Below are positions 19,101-26,438 of a stretch of 64,000 bases of DNA, piece by piece; the first letter of the stretch is position 1; each line of letters starts with the position of its first letter. The stretch covers positions 1-64,000 of the forward strand of contig JAIOZA010000017.1 in the NCBI GenBank assembly GCA_021740825.1. Reading direction: 5' to 3'. This stretch comes from Bacteroidia bacterium. Lineage in GTDB: Bacteria; Bacteroidota; Bacteroidia; B-17B0; Aurantibacillaceae. The notes under the pieces are model-generated. The model was not told where the DNA came from, searched no databases, and was given only the letters and a program-made list of their open reading frames with translations. The translations under genes and the position numbers were made by a program.

Positions 19101-19589
19101 GCATTAGCTGGTATAGTTGTGAGAAATGGTATTTTATTAGTTGAATTTGCTGAAGAAGAACGATTGAAAGGGGTAAGTTTATACGAATCGATTGTTGATG
19201 CAGGAAGAACTCGTATGACTCCTGTTTTTTTAACTGCTACAGCAGCTATTTTAGGTTTAGTGCCGCTTGCAGTTGGTTTAAATATTGATTTTGATGGTTT
19301 ACTTGCGCATGGTGCTCCTAATATTCACTTTGGAGGCGATAATGTGGTTTTTTGGGGACCACTTAGCTGGACAATGATATTTGGATTAGCCTTTGCCACA
19401 TTTTTAACCTTGCTTTTAGTACCTGCTATGTATTTAATTGCAGAACGATTAAAGCGCAAAGCGGAGGTTATTTTGCAACATTTTGGATTACCAAAAATAA
19501 TTATGTACGTGCCCTTTTTTGTGGCTTTTTGCCAACTAATATTGTGGATACAAAGAACCAAATTGGATTATGGTAATTTGGATAGGTAA
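16128..19589 (+). CDS. RND superfamily efflux pump (AcrB/CusA-like)
   Basis: Inner-membrane proton-driven transporter of 1153 residues, longer than AcrB (about 1050). TM1 follows a cytoplasmic start. PKESFPDIVVPKF is the conserved exit of TM1. A cluster of membrane helices with the proton-relay Asp pair LALGIVVDDAIVVIENT lies around residues 392-409. The second half repeats the plan: a second porter domain, then a helix cluster with GIVVRNGILLVEFAEEE and RMTPVFLTATAAILGLVPLA. A cytoplasmic or membrane insert around residues 490-580 explains part of the extra length. Substrates are not predictable. It ends the tetR operon, 92 bp after the adaptor. Confidence 0.96.
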   Translation: MNFKQFKPSSWAIDNKTAIYIVVIIISLMGVSSYNKLPKESFPDIVVPKFFISTVYAGNSPSNIENTITKPLEKKLKSIPGVKKLSSNSMQDVSLITVEFNTSVSIDKARQSIKDKVDEAKSDLPSGLTRQPFVKELAFSELPIMYINIAADMDLQKLKQYADELKDRIEGLKEITEVKMVGAPDREIQINLDMFKMQALQLGMQDLERAIGSENVSISGGQIPMDGTKRTISIKNEFKTINEIKDLIISSQSGARVYLKDFAQVTDTVAETQSYARLGGKNVITLNVIKRAGENLISASDKIKETIEELKKTEFPKNIDIKITADQSDKTKLTLHDLINTIIIGFILVTLILMFFMGVTNALFVALSVPLSMFIAFIFMPTMGFSLNMIVLFAFLLALGIVVDDAIVVIENTHRIFDNGKMDIKIAAKKAAGEVFLPVLSGTITTLAPFIPLAFWPGIIGKFMFFLPVTLIVTLLASLFVAYIINPVFAVDFMKSHKEEFQNYGKINRKAWLRLLLYGIVAVVFYIMGNVAFGNLMIFFALFMILHRLYLYKVIEGFQTKAWPSFQRGYTNLLIWGLKRPYALLGYTILLFIFSIFLMKVRSPNVVFFPQGDPNNVFVYVKLPEGTDPSKTNEVMKQVEKKVNDIVGENNPVVSSIITNVTIGVTDPQDEDQSSYANRGKIAINFVEFSERHGQSTMKYLQQLQATKWNIPGAEVTANKEQAGPPVAKPINIEIRGDKFEELVENAKNLKRFLQESDVPGVAELKTDFVDNKPEIIFDIDRERANREGISTVQLAMEIRKAVFGIDNPSKFRDANDEYPIQLRYNYDQRTNVEQIKNLKITFRDMNMGGMLRNVPLSSFCDIRYENTYGGIKRKQNKRVISLSSDVLEGFNPNNVVAKLEQVAKDYDPSGSVEIKFTGQQEEQAETGAFLGGAMMSAIGIILLVLVIQFNSIGKPIIILSEIVLSVIGVLLGTAIFKMDMSIVMTGIGIVALAGIVVRNGILLVEFAEEERLKGVSLYESIVDAGRTRMTPVFLTATAAILGLVPLAVGLNIDFDGLLAHGAPNIHFGGDNVVFWGPLSWTMIFGLAFATFLTLLLVPAMYLIAERLKRKAEVILQHFGLPKIIMYVPFFVAFCQLILWIQRTKLDYGNLDR

Positions 19590-19637
19590 TTTTTTTGGAT
19601 GTTGATTTGGTTATTTAACTAATTAATAATGACATTC

Positions 19638-19667
19638 TTGGATATTAAGATAAGTATCTTATTTTTG
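19638..19667 (+). promoter_or_regulatory. Promoter of the lipoprotein gene at 19691
   Basis: TTG at 19638-19640 and TATTTTTG at 19660-19667 with a 19-nt spacer, 23 bp before the start codon. This gives the lipoprotein gene its own transcription start after the efflux operon. Confidence 0.65.
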
Positions 19668-19690
19668 TACAAATTTTTAAAATCTATAAA

Positions 19691-20542
19691 ATGAACAAAT
19701 TACTTTTTGCTACGAGTCTATCATTGTCTATTATGTTTTCATCATGTGGAGACAAAGCTACTGATGAAATTTCTGAAAATTTAAACGCTGAGGTTGTAAA
19801 AGATACCACGCCTGTTACCGTAAACGAGGAAACTAAATTTAAATTTGATTTTGCCATTGCAAATATTCCTTCGCCAGTAGGAAGCGTTAATGAAATTTCT
19901 AGTTGGGGAATTGATTATGATAATGCTTTGTTGGTTGATTCCAAAAAACAATTAGCAGCGAGCAATGAATTTTCTAAAGCTATCACACTAGGAATTTACA
20001 ATATTGATATGGCTTATGCGATGGTAAATAACAATGGGCAAGATGTGTTAAAATACATGAAAACTATTGTTGGTAATGCTGATGCATTAGGGTTAAAAAA
20101 TGCGGTTGATCAAATGATTGGTAAACGTGCAGAGAGTAATTTAAGCAACAAAGATTCTTTATTAAATATCTTAGCAGAAATTTTTGTAAAAAGTGATTCT
20201 TATTTAAGAAGTAACCAGCGCCTTTACACAGCATCAGCTGTATTTGCAGGTTCTTGGGTTGAGAGTTTATATTTGACTTGTAAATTAACTGAAATTGCAA
20301 ACACACCTGCTGTAAAAGAAAAAGGATACAAGCATTTATGGGAACAACGTTTTTACTTAAAAAACTTAACTGATTTATTAAATGATTATAAGGATAAAAA
20401 AGAGTGCGTGGTATTAAATGATGACTTGAAAAAAATTCATACTGAAATTAATGTCATTAAAGATCCAAAAGAATTAACGGAAGCAAATTTTAAATCTATT
20501 TCTGAAAAAATTTATAAATTGAGAGCTTCTTTAATTAAGTAA
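19691..20542 (+). CDS. Helical lipoprotein of unknown function
   Basis: A 283-residue lipoprotein: signal MNKLLFATSLSLSIMFSSC with C19 as the lipid-attachment Cys. A Thr/Glu-rich linker follows to about residue 50, then a long helical region with few strands (AITLGIYNIDMAYAMVNNNG and SNLSNKDSLLNILAEIF are examples). Lys and Asn are abundant. There are no enzymatic motifs. Similar proteins occur in Bacteroidota as uncharacterised lipoproteins; I recall no function. It has its own promoter and terminator, so it is likely a single-gene unit rather than part of the pump operon. Confidence 0.75.
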   Translation: MNKLLFATSLSLSIMFSSCGDKATDEISENLNAEVVKDTTPVTVNEETKFKFDFAIANIPSPVGSVNEISSWGIDYDNALLVDSKKQLAASNEFSKAITLGIYNIDMAYAMVNNNGQDVLKYMKTIVGNADALGLKNAVDQMIGKRAESNLSNKDSLLNILAEIFVKSDSYLRSNQRLYTASAVFAGSWVESLYLTCKLTEIANTPAVKEKGYKHLWEQRFYLKNLTDLLNDYKDKKECVVLNDDLKKIHTEINVIKDPKELTEANFKSISEKIYKLRASLIK

Positions 20543-20562
20543 TAATAATTGATTTAACTTTT

Positions 20563-20598
20563 AGCCCTTTGATACTTTTGTATTGAAGGGCTTTTTTA
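20563..20598 (+). terminator. Terminator after the lipoprotein gene
   Basis: The stem AGCCCTT/AAGGGCT (20563-20569 and 20586-20592) is followed by a T run. It closes the unit that begins at the 19638 promoter. Confidence 0.75.
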
Positions 20599-20643
20599 AT
20601 AAATAGATTGATTAAGCATTTATACCATTTATAAGTAATAGAT

Positions 20644-20727
20644 AGTCCAAGCAGTTAGTCACCCTGAACTTGATTCAGGGTCTCTGAGATGCTGAATCAA
20701 GTTCAGCATGACCACCATAATTGGATC
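20644..20727. repeat. 84-bp MITE-like palindrome, copy 1
   Basis: This 84-bp unit is nearly identical to 43182-43265, and the similarity extends about 11 bp further left (AAGTAATAGAT). It begins AGTCCAA and ends TTGGAtc, imperfect terminal inverted repeats. Inside is a 15-bp perfect inverted repeat, CTGAACTTGATTCAG against CTGAATCAAGTTCAG, plus flanking GTCA/TGAC. It has no coding capacity. Such sequences are abundant in Bacteroidota genomes as dispersed palindromes; how they move is not known to me. It lies in a 273-bp gap between two genes. Confidence 0.85.
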
Positions 20728-20815
20728 ATGTAATAAATGTATTTGGTATTACTGCTCACTCCAAAAATAAATGGAGTTTAAGTGTTATAGAACAAAAAAG
20801 TAAAAATGTCATAGT

Positions 20816-21058
20816 ATGGAAAATTTAAAGTGGTATAAAAGTAAGCGAAAAGTGGATGACCTTTTAACAATGGTTTTAATTGCGGATATAAAAACGTATT
20901 ATGCAAAGGAGAGTATCACTGATCAAACTAAACTATATACTGCTTTAGGCAATTATTATATCAAAACAACTGATTTTAATAGATTGCTGCCATACTTGGG
21001 TGGTACTATTTTTGAAGAATGTGAAAAACCTGCAAGAAAAAATTTATCGCCACTTTAA
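20816..21058 (+). CDS. Possible small protein of unknown function
   Basis: An 80-codon frame with a plausible ATG start and a lysine-rich composition (MENLKWYKSKRKVDDLLTMV). There is no signal peptide or membrane segment, and I recognise no family. It ends in TAA, overlapping by 4 bp the stop end of the convergent phosphatase gene. The upstream 273 bp hold a terminator and a palindromic repeat. It could be real or a chance frame; conservation would be needed to decide. Confidence 0.35.
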   Translation: MENLKWYKSKRKVDDLLTMVLIADIKTYYAKESITDQTKLYTALGNYYIKTTDFNRLLPYLGGTIFEECEKPARKNLSPL

Positions 21059-23376
21059 ATTTTAATTCCAATTAAAGTAACATCATCAACTTGCTCTAAA
21101 CTACCAACCCATTTAGTAAAAGTTTGATACAGTATTTCTTTTTGTTTATTCATTGGTAATTCAGCGTTTGCAAGTAATAAATCTTTAAGGTTTTTACTCA
21201 TAAATTTTTTGCCTTTATCTCCACCAAATTGGTCTGGGAATCCATCTGTTAATGTATAGATGATATCTCCCTCATTTATTTTAATAGAATGTGAAGTAAA
21301 AGATTCTTGGTCCCTATCATGTTTTCCCACCGGCATTTTATCAGGTTTTATTTCAATGAGTTCAACATTCCCATTTTCGTGTTTTCGTAATATCCAAACA
21401 GGATTATGAGCAGCAGCAATGTGCAGTTGTTTATTTTTAAAATCAAATACAATTAAAGAGCAATCCATGCCGTCTTTTCCGCCTTCCGCACTGCCATCTC
21501 GCTTTAAACGATTAATAATTGTTTGACGAGTGTGATTCAAAATTTCAGCTGGATCTGATAAATGTTCAATTGCTTTTTCTAAACTGGTAATATTTAGTAA
21601 ACTCATAATGGCTCCTGGCACACCATGTCCTGTGCTATCAGCTGTTGCTAAAATAAAATTACCATTAGGCAATGTATCAGCCCAATAAAAATCGCCGCTG
21701 ACTACATCTTTTGGCTTAAAATAAATAAAGTAATTTTTTAGGTGTTGATTTAATAAATCATTTGAGGCCAAAAATGTTTTTTGTATTCTTTCTGCATAAT
21801 TAATACTGTCGGTAATTTCTTTGTGTTTTTCTTCTACAATGTGTTTTTGTTGTTCAATAATTTCTTTTTGTTTATTGGTAAGTCTGAAACGTTTAAATAA
21901 TAAGAAAGAAAAGACAATAAGTAATAATAATACTGAAAGTACGGCATAGGTAATTATTAGTTGTTGCTGTTTTTCTTTCTGCGAAATCGAATCTTTTATA
22001 TCCTGTTCAGCCCTATCAGCCAATTTTCGCTTTTCATAATCGCTTTTGAATTTTTGTTGAGTACTAGCTTTAGCCACCTCGGCATTGTTTAATTTTATTT
22101 GAAGTTGTGTGTAATTTTGATAGTGTACTAAAGCTTCTTTGTAATTTCCCAATGCAGAATCAGCTTTGTAGGATAAATTTTCTAAATTTGATTTTTCTAT
22201 TGCCGCAGAGGATAAAGGCAACACTTTATCTAGAATTAATTTCGCATTCTTGAATTCATGTGCGTATACATAATCCTTTGCTAAATGACTTCCAATATAT
22301 ACATAACTCGAATTATCTATTTTATCTCCAAATGCAGAAATTTTATCCCAAAGCCATTTGTGAGTTTCAATTGCTTTTTCATACCTTCCTAAAATTGCTA
22401 ATACATCACCTCTACTAATAATTGTTCGAACAATAGCACCAGGATCGTCGCTTACTTGTGCCATTTTTTCTGCAATTTCAAAATTATCAAGTGCTTTATT
22501 GAAATCCTTTTGCTTTTCGTAGGTATTACCTATTTGCCAATATGCATCTATTAATGCAGGCGTATCCTTGATTTTAGTATACCCTTTAATAGCTCCATCA
22601 TACTCTATTAAGGCATTTGAATATTGACCAAGTTCTCTGTATAAATTACCTCTTATAATATATGCTCTATTTCTGCGAGTACTATCATTAATCAGCTTTT
22701 CATTTGCAATGGCCTTATTTAAATAATTTAAAGCAGCGACAGTATCTTTATTTTCTGCATAAAAAAAAGCGGTTTGAATTAAAAAACGTGAAATACCTTT
22801 ATAATAATTCATTTTTTGTACTGCATCTAATCCATTTTGCAAACAGGTTAGTTTTTCAAACATTTCTCCTTGCCTAAAATATAAATCTGCAAGCTTTAAA
22901 CTGGTTTCTGTAATACCGATTGGGTCATTATACTTAGTAGCAATTTTAATATGAGTCTTTAATAATTCTATTTGCTTTGAAATTATTTCTTTACCTGAAT
23001 AAAAAAATATTGAGTAACCAACTGCATCATAACGCCACTTTAGCAATTTGCATTTGCTTAAACTATCTTTTTCAGTAGTTACTAATTTATCCAATAAATC
23101 AATAGCAGGTTGGGAGTATTTTAAATTATCAGTTAAATCGCACAATTCACAAATTTGTAAATACAATTTTACTTTTGTAGTGTCCACTCGTACTGTTCTA
23201 ATAATTTTCTCAAGTGAATCAATTTTTTTGTTCACATCTCTATTATTATTTTGTACATTATTTTTATTAATTGCTTTTTCCAGGATTTTCTGTGAAGCAG
23301 TTTGCGATTGAATTATGCTAAAAAAGCCTATAAAAAAACAAAGTAATAGCGTACTTAATGAATTTTTCATAATCAA
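21055..23376 (-). CDS. TPR protein with SpoIIE-type phosphatase domain
   Basis: A 773-residue signalling protein. A signal peptide (MIMKNSLSTLLLCFFIGFFS...) is followed by about 420 residues of tetratricopeptide-like helical repeats (YSNALIEYDGAIKGYTKIKD, FNKALDNFEIAEKMAQVSDD), which should face the periplasm. One membrane helix (IITYAVLSVLLLLIVFSFLL, about 475-494) and a coiled coil (QKEIIEQQKHIVEEKHKEIT) lead to a cytoplasmic PP2C-type domain: DVVSGDFYWADTL and ATADSTGHGVPGA supply the metal-binding Asp residues. It probably dephosphorylates a Ser/Thr-phosphorylated partner (for example an anti-anti-sigma factor) in response to a signal sensed outside. No such partner lies nearby. Confidence 0.9.
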   Translation of the reverse strand: MIMKNSLSTLLLCFFIGFFSIIQSQTASQKILEKAINKNNVQNNNRDVNKKIDSLEKIIRTVRVDTTKVKLYLQICELCDLTDNLKYSQPAIDLLDKLVTTEKDSLSKCKLLKWRYDAVGYSIFFYSGKEIISKQIELLKTHIKIATKYNDPIGITETSLKLADLYFRQGEMFEKLTCLQNGLDAVQKMNYYKGISRFLIQTAFFYAENKDTVAALNYLNKAIANEKLINDSTRRNRAYIIRGNLYRELGQYSNALIEYDGAIKGYTKIKDTPALIDAYWQIGNTYEKQKDFNKALDNFEIAEKMAQVSDDPGAIVRTIISRGDVLAILGRYEKAIETHKWLWDKISAFGDKIDNSSYVYIGSHLAKDYVYAHEFKNAKLILDKVLPLSSAAIEKSNLENLSYKADSALGNYKEALVHYQNYTQLQIKLNNAEVAKASTQQKFKSDYEKRKLADRAEQDIKDSISQKEKQQQLIITYAVLSVLLLLIVFSFLLFKRFRLTNKQKEIIEQQKHIVEEKHKEITDSINYAERIQKTFLASNDLLNQHLKNYFIYFKPKDVVSGDFYWADTLPNGNFILATADSTGHGVPGAIMSLLNITSLEKAIEHLSDPAEILNHTRQTIINRLKRDGSAEGGKDGMDCSLIVFDFKNKQLHIAAAHNPVWILRKHENGNVELIEIKPDKMPVGKHDRDQESFTSHSIKINEGDIIYTLTDGFPDQFGGDKGKKFMSKNLKDLLLANAELPMNKQKEILYQTFTKWVGSLEQVDDVTLIGIKI

Positions 23377-23574
23377 TAATTTAAATTTTAATTAAAGTAA
23401 CAACATCTAGTTTACCTATCAACACTCATTATATTATATTTACAGAAATGAACTAGATAAATAGAGTTTTTTCATTTAATACAATTTGAAAAACATACAA
23501 TAATTATATTAAAATAAGAATCTAATTTAAAATAAAAAAATAGAAAAGGGGAAATATTTTAATAGTTTATATTA
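23377..23574. other. Gene-free AT-rich stretch
   Basis: About 200 bp between the phosphatase start and the displaced bshA fragment. Very AT-rich, with no frame of convincing length. It may carry the phosphatase promoter, but I do not see a clear TTG-N19-TAnnTTTG box. Confidence 0.5.
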
Positions 23575-23765
23575 TTATATTCCCTTAGCAATTACTTCTT
23601 TATATAATTTTTCATACATTGGCAGTATAGATTCAATATCAAATTTCTTTGCTTGCGCAAATGCATTTTCTCTGAATTTCTGAAATTTTTTCTCGTCTGA
23701 TAATAAAGCAATAGTATTTTTTGCCATGTCTTCATAATCTCCCACGTTACTCATATATCCTGTTT
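23575..23765 (-). pseudogene. Displaced 3' end of bshA (63 codons)
   Basis: Read on the minus strand, this encodes the last 63 residues of BshA (KTGYMSNVGDYEDMAKN ... KEVIAKGI) and ends in TAA, with no start codon. It matches the C-terminus of the intact bshA at 25213 in 58 of 63 residues. At the DNA level about 29 of 192 bases differ, mostly silent third positions. The similarity stops abruptly at 23765, ten bases before the end of the serine hydrolase gene. The pattern fits a native bshA 3' end cut off by insertion of a serine hydrolase together with a divergent bshA 3' end. It is a remnant, not a gene. Confidence 0.88.
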
Positions 23766-23775
23766 AGCTATAAAT

Positions 23776-25188
23776 TTATTTATCGTTAACCTTAACAAAA
23801 TCAATATCCTTTACATTATTTTCATCTAATTTAAATCCTATTATCTCTTTTTTTGAGTTTTCGGATAAATGTAACAGGCACATGTTATTTACCCGTAATT
23901 CTTTATCTCCTCCAACTTCAACTTCGGCAATTTTAAAATCTCTCCATTTAACGAACAGTTTATTATCTTTTATAAAAAACTGATAATAAGTGTTTAGTTC
24001 TTCGCTATAGTATTTGCCGACAATCTTTTTAAAAAATATGGGATCTTTTTTTACTGGAATAAACGCAACAACTATTGGAGGTGTTCCATTTATTTTTTCC
24101 TGAGATGTATTTTGATAGGGAAAAAATATGTCTGCTACTTTTTTATTTAATGATTTTGGACTTATTTCAAGAGGTGAGTTTGATAAACAAATTATACTTA
24201 TTTGTTTATCAGGAAAACGAAGCAATCCACTTGTATATCCTGCCCATAAACCAAGGTGTGAAATTGTTTTTAAATTTTTATATTCATTTACGCCTAAACC
24301 GCATGCGTAACCAGATATTTGTTGATTATTTAATGTAAATGTTTTAATGGATTGTTCAATTAATTTTTGGCCACCTCCTAATTTGTTGTTATAAAAATTT
24401 TGATCCCATTTATATAGGTCTTCAACGTTTGTGTATAATCTTCCAGGACCTACTATTGTACTGAAAGAGATATTTAAATTATAAGTTTCAGCGCTTTGTT
24501 TGGAATAACCTAAAGCTCTGTTAGGAACTAGCTCTGTGTAGTCATCATGAAAATGTGTGCTGGCCATCCCTAGAGGCTTAAAAATGCTGCTGTCAGCAAA
24601 TTGACGTAAACTTTTCCCACTTACTCGTTCTATTATTTCTTTTAGAATAAAGTATCCTGTATTGGAATAAGAATATTCATCCCCTGGTTTAAAATTTAAT
24701 TGTTTTTGTTTAATAATTAGATCCATAAGCATTTCGTCTGAATAATTATTATCCCAGTTTAAACCGCTTAAAATAAGTAATGTATTATAATCTCTTAAAC
24801 CACTTGTATGGGTAATTAAATTGATAATTTTTATATTTCCATAATTTTTTAGTTCCGGAATATATTTTCTAATATCGTCATCTAATGATATTAAACCTTT
24901 TTCTGCGAGTTGTAGTGCGCAAAAAGCCGTAAAATGTTTGGATAGCGAACCGATTTCAAAAACTGTTTTTGGTGTTATTGGAATATTATGTTCAAGATCA
25001 GCTAAACCATAACTTTTTTTATAAATAACAGTTCCTTTTTCAATCACAATCATCGCCAAACCAGGAGAATTAGGTCGATTGTATTGAGATAATAAGTTGT
25101 CAATTTTAATAGTAGTAGAATCTTGCGCCTTTAATATAATTGATGCGCATGTAATTATTAGTGAAAATAATGTTTTGTATTTTTTCAT
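23776..25188 (-). CDS. Serine hydrolase, class C beta-lactamase family
   Basis: A 470-residue exported protein with signal peptide MKKYKTLFSLIITCASIILK. The three class C/PBP motifs are present: S81-L-S-K84 (EIGSLSKHF), Y174-S-N176 (YSYSNTGYF) and H311-L-G313 (SHLGLWAG). A C-terminal beta-rich domain of about 100 residues follows the catalytic part, as in family members with a lipocalin-like tail. It may be a peptidase or esterase acting on cell-wall peptides or D-amino acid compounds; a true beta-lactamase role cannot be claimed. It lies 24 bp downstream of bshA and between two copies of the bshA 3' end, so it appears to be an insertion. Confidence 0.9.
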   Translation of the reverse strand: MKKYKTLFSLIITCASIILKAQDSTTIKIDNLLSQYNRPNSPGLAMIVIEKGTVIYKKSYGLADLEHNIPITPKTVFEIGSLSKHFTAFCALQLAEKGLISLDDDIRKYIPELKNYGNIKIINLITHTSGLRDYNTLLILSGLNWDNNYSDEMLMDLIIKQKQLNFKPGDEYSYSNTGYFILKEIIERVSGKSLRQFADSSIFKPLGMASTHFHDDYTELVPNRALGYSKQSAETYNLNISFSTIVGPGRLYTNVEDLYKWDQNFYNNKLGGGQKLIEQSIKTFTLNNQQISGYACGLGVNEYKNLKTISHLGLWAGYTSGLLRFPDKQISIICLSNSPLEISPKSLNKKVADIFFPYQNTSQEKINGTPPIVVAFIPVKKDPIFFKKIVGKYYSEELNTYYQFFIKDNKLFVKWRDFKIAEVEVGGDKELRVNNMCLLHLSENSKKEIIGFKLDENNVKDIDFVKVNDK

Positions 25189-25212
25189 AGAATTGATGTT
25201 TATTTTTTTTAA

Positions 25213-26346
25213 CTAGATCCCAGCTTTAATTACTTCCTTGTACAATTTTTCATACATTGGTAATATCGATTCAATATCAAATTTCTTTGCTTGCTCAAAT
25301 GCATTTTCTCTGAATTTTTGAAACTTTTTCTCGTCAGATAGTAAACTAATTGTGTTTTTTGCCATATCTTGATAATCGCCTACATTACTCATATATCCTG
25401 TTTTTCCATGAATGTTTAGTTCAGGTATACCACCAGTGTTAGATGATATAACAGGTATCTTTAAAGCCATTGCTTCTAATGCAGACAAACCAAAACTTTC
25501 TGTTTCTGAAGGAAGAATAAACAAATCTGAAATAGATAATACTTCTTTAGGATTGGCAATTTTACCTAACGATATAATATCGCTACACGTATTTAGTTCT
25601 CTGCATAATTTATCAATAGCTGGTCTTTCTGGGCCATCACCTACTAATATTAATTTGCAAGGAATTTCTTTTCTAACAATATCAAATACCCTCAAAACAT
25701 CTTCTACACGCTTTACTTTCCTAAAATTAGAAACATGTATCAAAATTTTTTCGTTTGGTGCTGCAAAGTTTTTTCGATGACATTGCATCTCTGGTTGATG
25801 CTGATAGTCTTCTATTTTAATAAAATTCGGAATTACTTTTACATCATTGGCTATTTTAAAAGTCTTTAAAGTATCTTTTCTTAAACTTTCAGAAACAGAG
25901 GTTATGGCATTACTATTATTTAGTGAGAAAAAAATTACTGGTTCAAAAGAGGGATCTTGTCCTACCAATGTAATATCGGTTCCATGTAAAGTTGTAATGT
26001 ATGGAAGATTTATTTTTCGTGATTTTAAAATTTGTTGTGCCAAGTAAGCAACAGATGCATGAGGTATAGCATAATGCACATGCAATACATCTAAGCGCTC
26101 GTAAATGGCAACATCTACAATTTTACTGGCTAGTACACTTTCATACGGTTGATAATCGAATAAGGGATAATCATTGACGTTAACTTCATGATAAAATAAA
26201 TTCTCGTTAAACTGATTTAATCTAAAAGGTTGCGAGTAGGTAATAAAATGCACTTTATGTCCTTTATGTGCCAACGCTATTCCTAATTCTGTAGCAACAA
26301 CACCACTTCCGCCAAAGGTTGGGTAACATACAATTCCTATATTCAT
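25213..26346 (-). CDS. bshA: N-acetyl-alpha-D-glucosaminyl L-malate synthase BshA
   Basis: GT4-family glycosyltransferase that joins GlcNAc from UDP-GlcNAc to L-malate, the first step of bacillithiol synthesis. The 377 residues carry the BshA start MNIGIVCYPTFGGSGVVATE, the HVHYAIPHA stretch and the E-x7-E donor-binding motif in PSETESFGLSALEAMA. Length is normal. The last 63 codons are duplicated at 23575-23765. By the insertion hypothesis, the 3' end now joined to this gene may be foreign or of a different allele. bshB and bshC are not in this window. A palindromic hairpin sits just upstream. Confidence 0.95.
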   Translation of the reverse strand: MNIGIVCYPTFGGSGVVATELGIALAHKGHKVHFITYSQPFRLNQFNENLFYHEVNVNDYPLFDYQPYESVLASKIVDVAIYERLDVLHVHYAIPHASVAYLAQQILKSRKINLPYITTLHGTDITLVGQDPSFEPVIFFSLNNSNAITSVSESLRKDTLKTFKIANDVKVIPNFIKIEDYQHQPEMQCHRKNFAAPNEKILIHVSNFRKVKRVEDVLRVFDIVRKEIPCKLILVGDGPERPAIDKLCRELNTCSDIISLGKIANPKEVLSISDLFILPSETESFGLSALEAMALKIPVISSNTGGIPELNIHGKTGYMSNVGDYQDMAKNTISLLSDEKKFQKFRENAFEQAKKFDIESILPMYEKLYKEVIKAGI

Positions 26347-26362
26347 TTTTTTTAATTCTATT

Positions 26363-26424
26363 TTGTCAGTTCGAGCGGAGTCGAGAACCGATAAATTTCA
26401 TCTCGACTTCGCTCGATGTGACAA
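26363..26424. repeat. Palindromic repeat, TCGAGCG type
   Basis: Two arms of 24 bp (26363-26386 and 26401-26424) pair with three mismatches around a 14-nt loop; each holds TCGAG-CG-GTCGAGA-like sequence. Palindromes of this kind recur across Bacteroidota genomes. It lies between the M16 peptidase stop and bshA start, on the minus strand, where it could also end the upstream transcript. Confidence 0.8.
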
Positions 26425-26438
26425 ATTATTTAGTACGG

